Both the position numbers and the translations under genes were made by a program. Below, one piece after another: positions 60,144-64,000 of a stretch of DNA of 64,000 nt. The stretch covers positions 868,001 to 932,000 of the forward strand of contig JAXBDG010000007.1 of NCBI GenBank assembly GCA_036320915.1. The letters are read 5' to 3'. This DNA is from Linnemannia elongata (taxonomy: Eukaryota; Mortierellomycota; Mortierellomycetes; Mortierellales; Mortierellaceae). Below the pieces are notes generated by a model. The model searched no databases. It was not told where the DNA came from and was given only the letters and a program-made list of their open reading frames with translations. Positions within the stretch are counted from its first letter, which is position 1; each line of letters starts with the position of its first letter.

Positions 60144-63100
60144 GTGGGGTGGCTGTAGCAGGCGTTGTTGTAATTGTTTTAGTTGCCGTTGCAATTGAAG
60201 CTATAGTTGTAGTTGTGGTGATGTTGGTTGGTAGGATCGAAAGTATTGGGTGATTCTCTTTGCAGATATGCAGGATGAATATCAGTGGAGGGGAAGAAGG
60301 CTATGCAGAGAAGCAGAGGGTGGGTCGGGTTACATCCCGAAAAGGGGGTGTTTGTGTGTTAGGTGGGAGTGAAAGGAGCGGCGAACAAGGACATACCGAA
60401 AAGAAAAAAAAAAATTCGAGGGTCAGAGTTTGTGAACCCAAATTGTACATTGGCGAATTTCGCAACTCAGATTGGCAAAAATAAAAGATAAAGTAAAAGT
60501 GAAAGTAGAAAAAAAAAAAAAAGAGGTTTGTGAATTGAAGGTGGGAAAGTGATTTAGAGAAGGAGGGTGTGAGTGGATGGGAGAGAGATTGAGAGAACGA
60601 GGGTATATATATGTGTGTGTGTGTGTGTGTGCACGAGAGATTGGGAGTCAGAGAAAAAAAAAGCATGGAGCAGGAATTGGTTGGAGAGGAGACAAGAAGG
60701 AAAGGAGAGACGGACTGCGAGTTGAAAGGAAGGCAAACAATGCACAGTAAAAAAAAAAGGGCAGAGGCCTGTTATTAGAAAGAGTCCAATTGAAAAAGAA
60801 AACGATACACACAAACAACAGCAGCCTCCATAACAACAAAAAATACAAACCAGCAGGCAAACTAGCAAGCAAAGGAACGGAACGCAAACCGAAACTATAA
60901 AGGGACCTCAACGTTGAGTTGTTTTGTTGTGTGGTCCTTTGGAAAGCAATTTGACAAAAGAGGAATAGGAATAGGAATGAGGTAAAAGAGACGCACGAGA
61001 ATAACACAGCTGCCTGCCTAGCACGCCTTTCTTGTAAAGCAAATAAGAGTACCCGACGTAATCAGTCCCCCTTCGATGGACGAAAAGCGTAAATAAAAAG
61101 TGATAGACATAAAAACAGGGTAGGCATGAAAAAGAAAGAAGGATGAAGGTCGACCGCAAACACTCTGCTTTTCGTTCCCTTTTGTTCTCTTGTCGAGGAT
61201 CCTCTATTCTTTACAGGCATGCACATGCGCTCTCCATAGCGCCCGCTCATTGTACTCTTATAATAAAAACATATATATCGTCTTCCGCTTCTTACTCATC
61301 TTCTCCAGGTCATCAACTACCTCATCCCTTCCCTACCTCCTATGTTCCTTTCTTTTCCCATCTCCTTTCCAGACTCTTCGGATATCAAACGTAAAGAGTA
61401 ATTATAAATATAAAGTAAACAAAAACCATGAAGGTTTGCTTGCAAACTCCAATACAATAAAAACGGATGCTCGCTAAGTTAACTTTGACAAAGGTAGCAG
61501 GAGGGCAAATGAGAGTATGTGTGTGAGAGAGAGCATCAATATCACGGTATTGAAAGGTCAGCCACTCTCCTTTCCCTTTTTTTTGTTTTTCCCTATTTTC
61601 TCTCCACCTCGATTGTATATACTCCAAACGAAGAATAACACACATCACAGCAGAAAATGTGACAAAAGGTCGAGCGAGCAGACAGACAACGCACTAAACA
61701 CACTCTACTCGCGCAAACAAAGAACGAGACTTACGGCTCGCCCTCCTCCTCGATTGCCTACAATCCAATGGGCAAAAGAGTTCGCTCTGAGGATTTTTTC
61801 TATACAATAGAGCGTCTTCATTTGTGCAGTAAGGACCTCATTGACCAGAGGAAGTCCAAACGAACGTACATAATATAAAGTCTACTAATGATAGTATGTA
61901 TGTCTCTCATCCTTCCCTTAGTTTGCTTAGACCGAAGCGGACAAAATAAATGAAAGGGGTCCACGGAAGTTGGCCATCACCATATGATAGATGTGATAAT
62001 GGCGAAAAAGAAAATATAGATATCATGGCGATGGTGTTTATGTGTAGAGAGGTTTACACGCCCGCATTCATGGGATGCAAACAAAAGAGAAAAGCAAAAC
62101 GATAAAATAATTCCACCTGATAGGGGGGTCAGAGTGAAATAAATCACACGGGTGTAAAAAATAAATGGTGGGAGAAGACATCTGTGAAGGGAAAGGGGTC
62201 GATGTGACTGAATCCCGAGCACCTGGACGGTGAGCAAATGAGAGAAAACAGTGAAAAACGACGTCGCAAAAATAAGAGATAAAGGAAAAGTGAGCTAGGA
62301 AGAGAGACAGACAAGGGAGAAGGTAGGGGCGACCACCAGTTTGGTTGCACGAATGGGAAATCGCGGTGGTAGCGGTATAGGGTTCTGTTGGATGCAATAG
62401 AGTTTTTGTGGTTGCTTTTTGCGTGCGGGAATGGGATAAAAGATTTATAGGTTTTGTGTCACTTGGCTGTTTGCAATAAAGGGGCGAAGTTGAGCGCACA
62501 AAGAAATGGCGTGTGCAATTAGAGAAACTGTTCCTGAGAAGTATCAGAGGGAGAGCAGGGCAGGGGAGTGGAAAATAATAGTTCTTTTTTGCATGTTTCG
62601 TGATTGAATGTGTGTTGTAGAAGAGCCATGAAGAGGGAGAGACAGAGAGGGAGTTATGGGGTAGATGGATGGGTACCATGCTTGGGGAAGGTTTAGAGCG
62701 GCCTTTCGAAAGGTACATAAATTGGGTAGAAGAAGATTTAATCCAAGCTGCGGAACATGCAGAGAATGAACAAACAAAACGAAAGAACTTTCGCAAAAAA
62801 AAGCTAGGAAAAATGGGTAAAAAAACTGGCGCAAGGGAAAATTGTTTGGTTGGTTCACTTACGATTCGATGGAAGTTATTTGTTATTCCTTATTGTGGGT
62901 TGCTGTTGACTGGGTCGATTGAAACGCTGTCGAGGGGAGGGGAGTTAGTGGACGGGGGGTGCCTTAAATCTGTCCTTGAAAACGAGAGGAAAAGGCGATG
63001 GATGAAGAGAGATCGTCAACGAAGTATGGGTTGAATGAAAGAAACAGTTCTGAGCACAGCTTCTCGAGAGTGAAAGGGTTATATGAAGTGACTCGAGGGA

Positions 63101-64000
63101 AATAATAGACGAGAGAGGTCGAACTCGAGGTTGATCAATGAGGTGGGTGGAGGAGCAGGTGATGTAATTGTTGATACAAGTCGAAAAAAGGGGCGGTGAT
63201 GAATTGAAAGACCAAACGTGAGCAAGGATAAAAAGGTAGAGAGGGCGAAGGTGGACGTAGATATGAATGATGAGTGAAAAGCGGAGTGGAGGAGAGGATA
63301 ATATAGGATGTGCTGGTAAAATGAAAAGAGTGGAGAGAAGGTAATGATGTTGATATCGACGATGACGACAATTAGGTGCACAGATAAACGTACTATAGGT
63401 AGATAAAGAATGAATGGAGGAAAGGGGGAATGAAAAGTAGAGAAGGAAAGAGAAAGAACGAGGGCAAAGAAGATTAAAAGATACAAAAATGCGAAAGAAG
63501 AGTTGAAGAAAAGAAAAAGAAAAAGAAAAAAACAAGGGCGAAGAAATGATCGAAAAAAGGAAAGGAAACAAAAGGAGGACGAAGATGAATAAAAAAAAAA
63601 AAGAAAAAGAAGAACGAAGAAAGAAGAAGGGGATGATGAAGTAGAAAACTAAAGGAAACAAAGGACGACAATCTTCTTTCCTTCCTTCCTTGACACCCCT
63701 CCCCTGGTTGTTCTCCAATTGTATGTATATTTTATTTTGTTGGTTTAGCATCCGACTGACTGAATGAATGACTGGCCGAACTGACTGCACTGACTGACTG
63801 AGTGGCTGTCCGCACATCCGACCATCCGACAGATTTTTGTTTGTTTTAGTTTTCTTGGTTTGTTTGTTGTGATTGTGTTATGTTGTCTCTTTTACTTTAT
63901 TCAATTGTGTACGAGTTAAAGAGTGACAAAAGTTGATAAAGGAAAAATTCGATGAAGTGTGTTTTGTTTGTTGAATAATCGACCTCAAGTGAAAACAATA
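60144..64000 (-). promoter_or_regulatory. Upstream region of the forkhead gene, C/T-rich on the minus strand
   Basis: About 3.9 kb with no supportable gene. A GT microsatellite lies at about 60614-60632. From 61.9 to 63.7 kb the plus strand is dominated by G and A, so the minus (sense) strand is C/T-rich. The long F/S/L-rich minus-strand frames at 62.1-63.8 kb are best explained by this composition. It probably contains the promoter and leader of the forkhead gene. Confidence 0.4.

Noticed and set aside
62945..63817. 290-codon minus-strand frame that could pass for a membrane protein
   Set aside because: F/S/L-rich composition follows from G/A-rich plus-strand DNA; there is no regular pattern of membrane segments and no family similarity.

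Overview
The window reads as nuclear DNA of an early-diverging filamentous fungus, most likely Mortierellomycotina (Mortierella and relatives). The reasons are many short GT-AG introns, Q/H/S-rich transcription factors, a GPI-anchored chitin-deacetylase-like protein, C/T-rich upstream regions and a methyltransferase of the 'GNY-APL-(L/V)LDVGCGPGTW' type common in zygomycete genomes. The genus is an inference from style; no marker gene is present.

Layout. 0.2-1.6 kb (+): 3' part of a SAM-dependent methyltransferase, convergent with an LRR-like protein (1.8-3.5 kb, -). 3.7-5.7 kb (-): five-exon histidine acid phosphatase. 6.0-7.7 kb (-): RhoGAP-like protein. 9.0-11.5 kb (+): nine-exon glutathione synthetase. 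11.5-18.4 kb: no gene that I can support, ending in a C/T-rich leader for a C2H2 zinc-finger protein (18.5-21.4 kb, +). 22.0-23.2 kb (+): chitin deacetylase family protein with degenerate catalytic motifs. 23.8-26.6 kb (+): methylenetetrahydrofolate reductase. 26.7-28.0 kb (+): FHIT-type hydrolase with 5-nt and 13-nt micro-exons. 31.4-33.7 kb (+): Gcn4/CPC1-type bZIP factor with two upstream ORFs, convergent with DHBP synthase for riboflavin (33.9-35.4 kb, -). 39.5-42.4 kb (-): weakly supported spliced exons of unknown proteins. 50.7-53.4 kb (+): Nrg1-like C2H2 repressor, convergent with a forkhead factor (55.1-60.1 kb, -).

How the genes relate. Housekeeping metabolism (glutathione, one-carbon/methionine, riboflavin, dinucleotide polyphosphate turnover) alternates with regulators (bZIP, two C2H2, forkhead, RhoGAP). 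This is ordinary fungal gene order rather than a biosynthetic cluster. The regulators sit in large non-coding surroundings with C/T-rich DNA on their sense strand; metabolic genes are compact.

The most notable observations are the GCN4-like two-uORF leader, the 5-nt micro-exon that completes the PGH segment of the FHIT protein, a deacetylase fold that has lost its catalytic residues, a RhoGAP with lysine at the arginine-finger position and a probable GC-AG intron, an insertion in wing 1 of the forkhead domain, and long poly-T runs that lie on the sense strand in every intron that has one. I saw no mobile element with coding capacity, no CRISPR array, no rRNA and no tRNA that I could support. 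Exon boundaries were read by eye from splice signals, frame continuity and family similarity, without transcript data.
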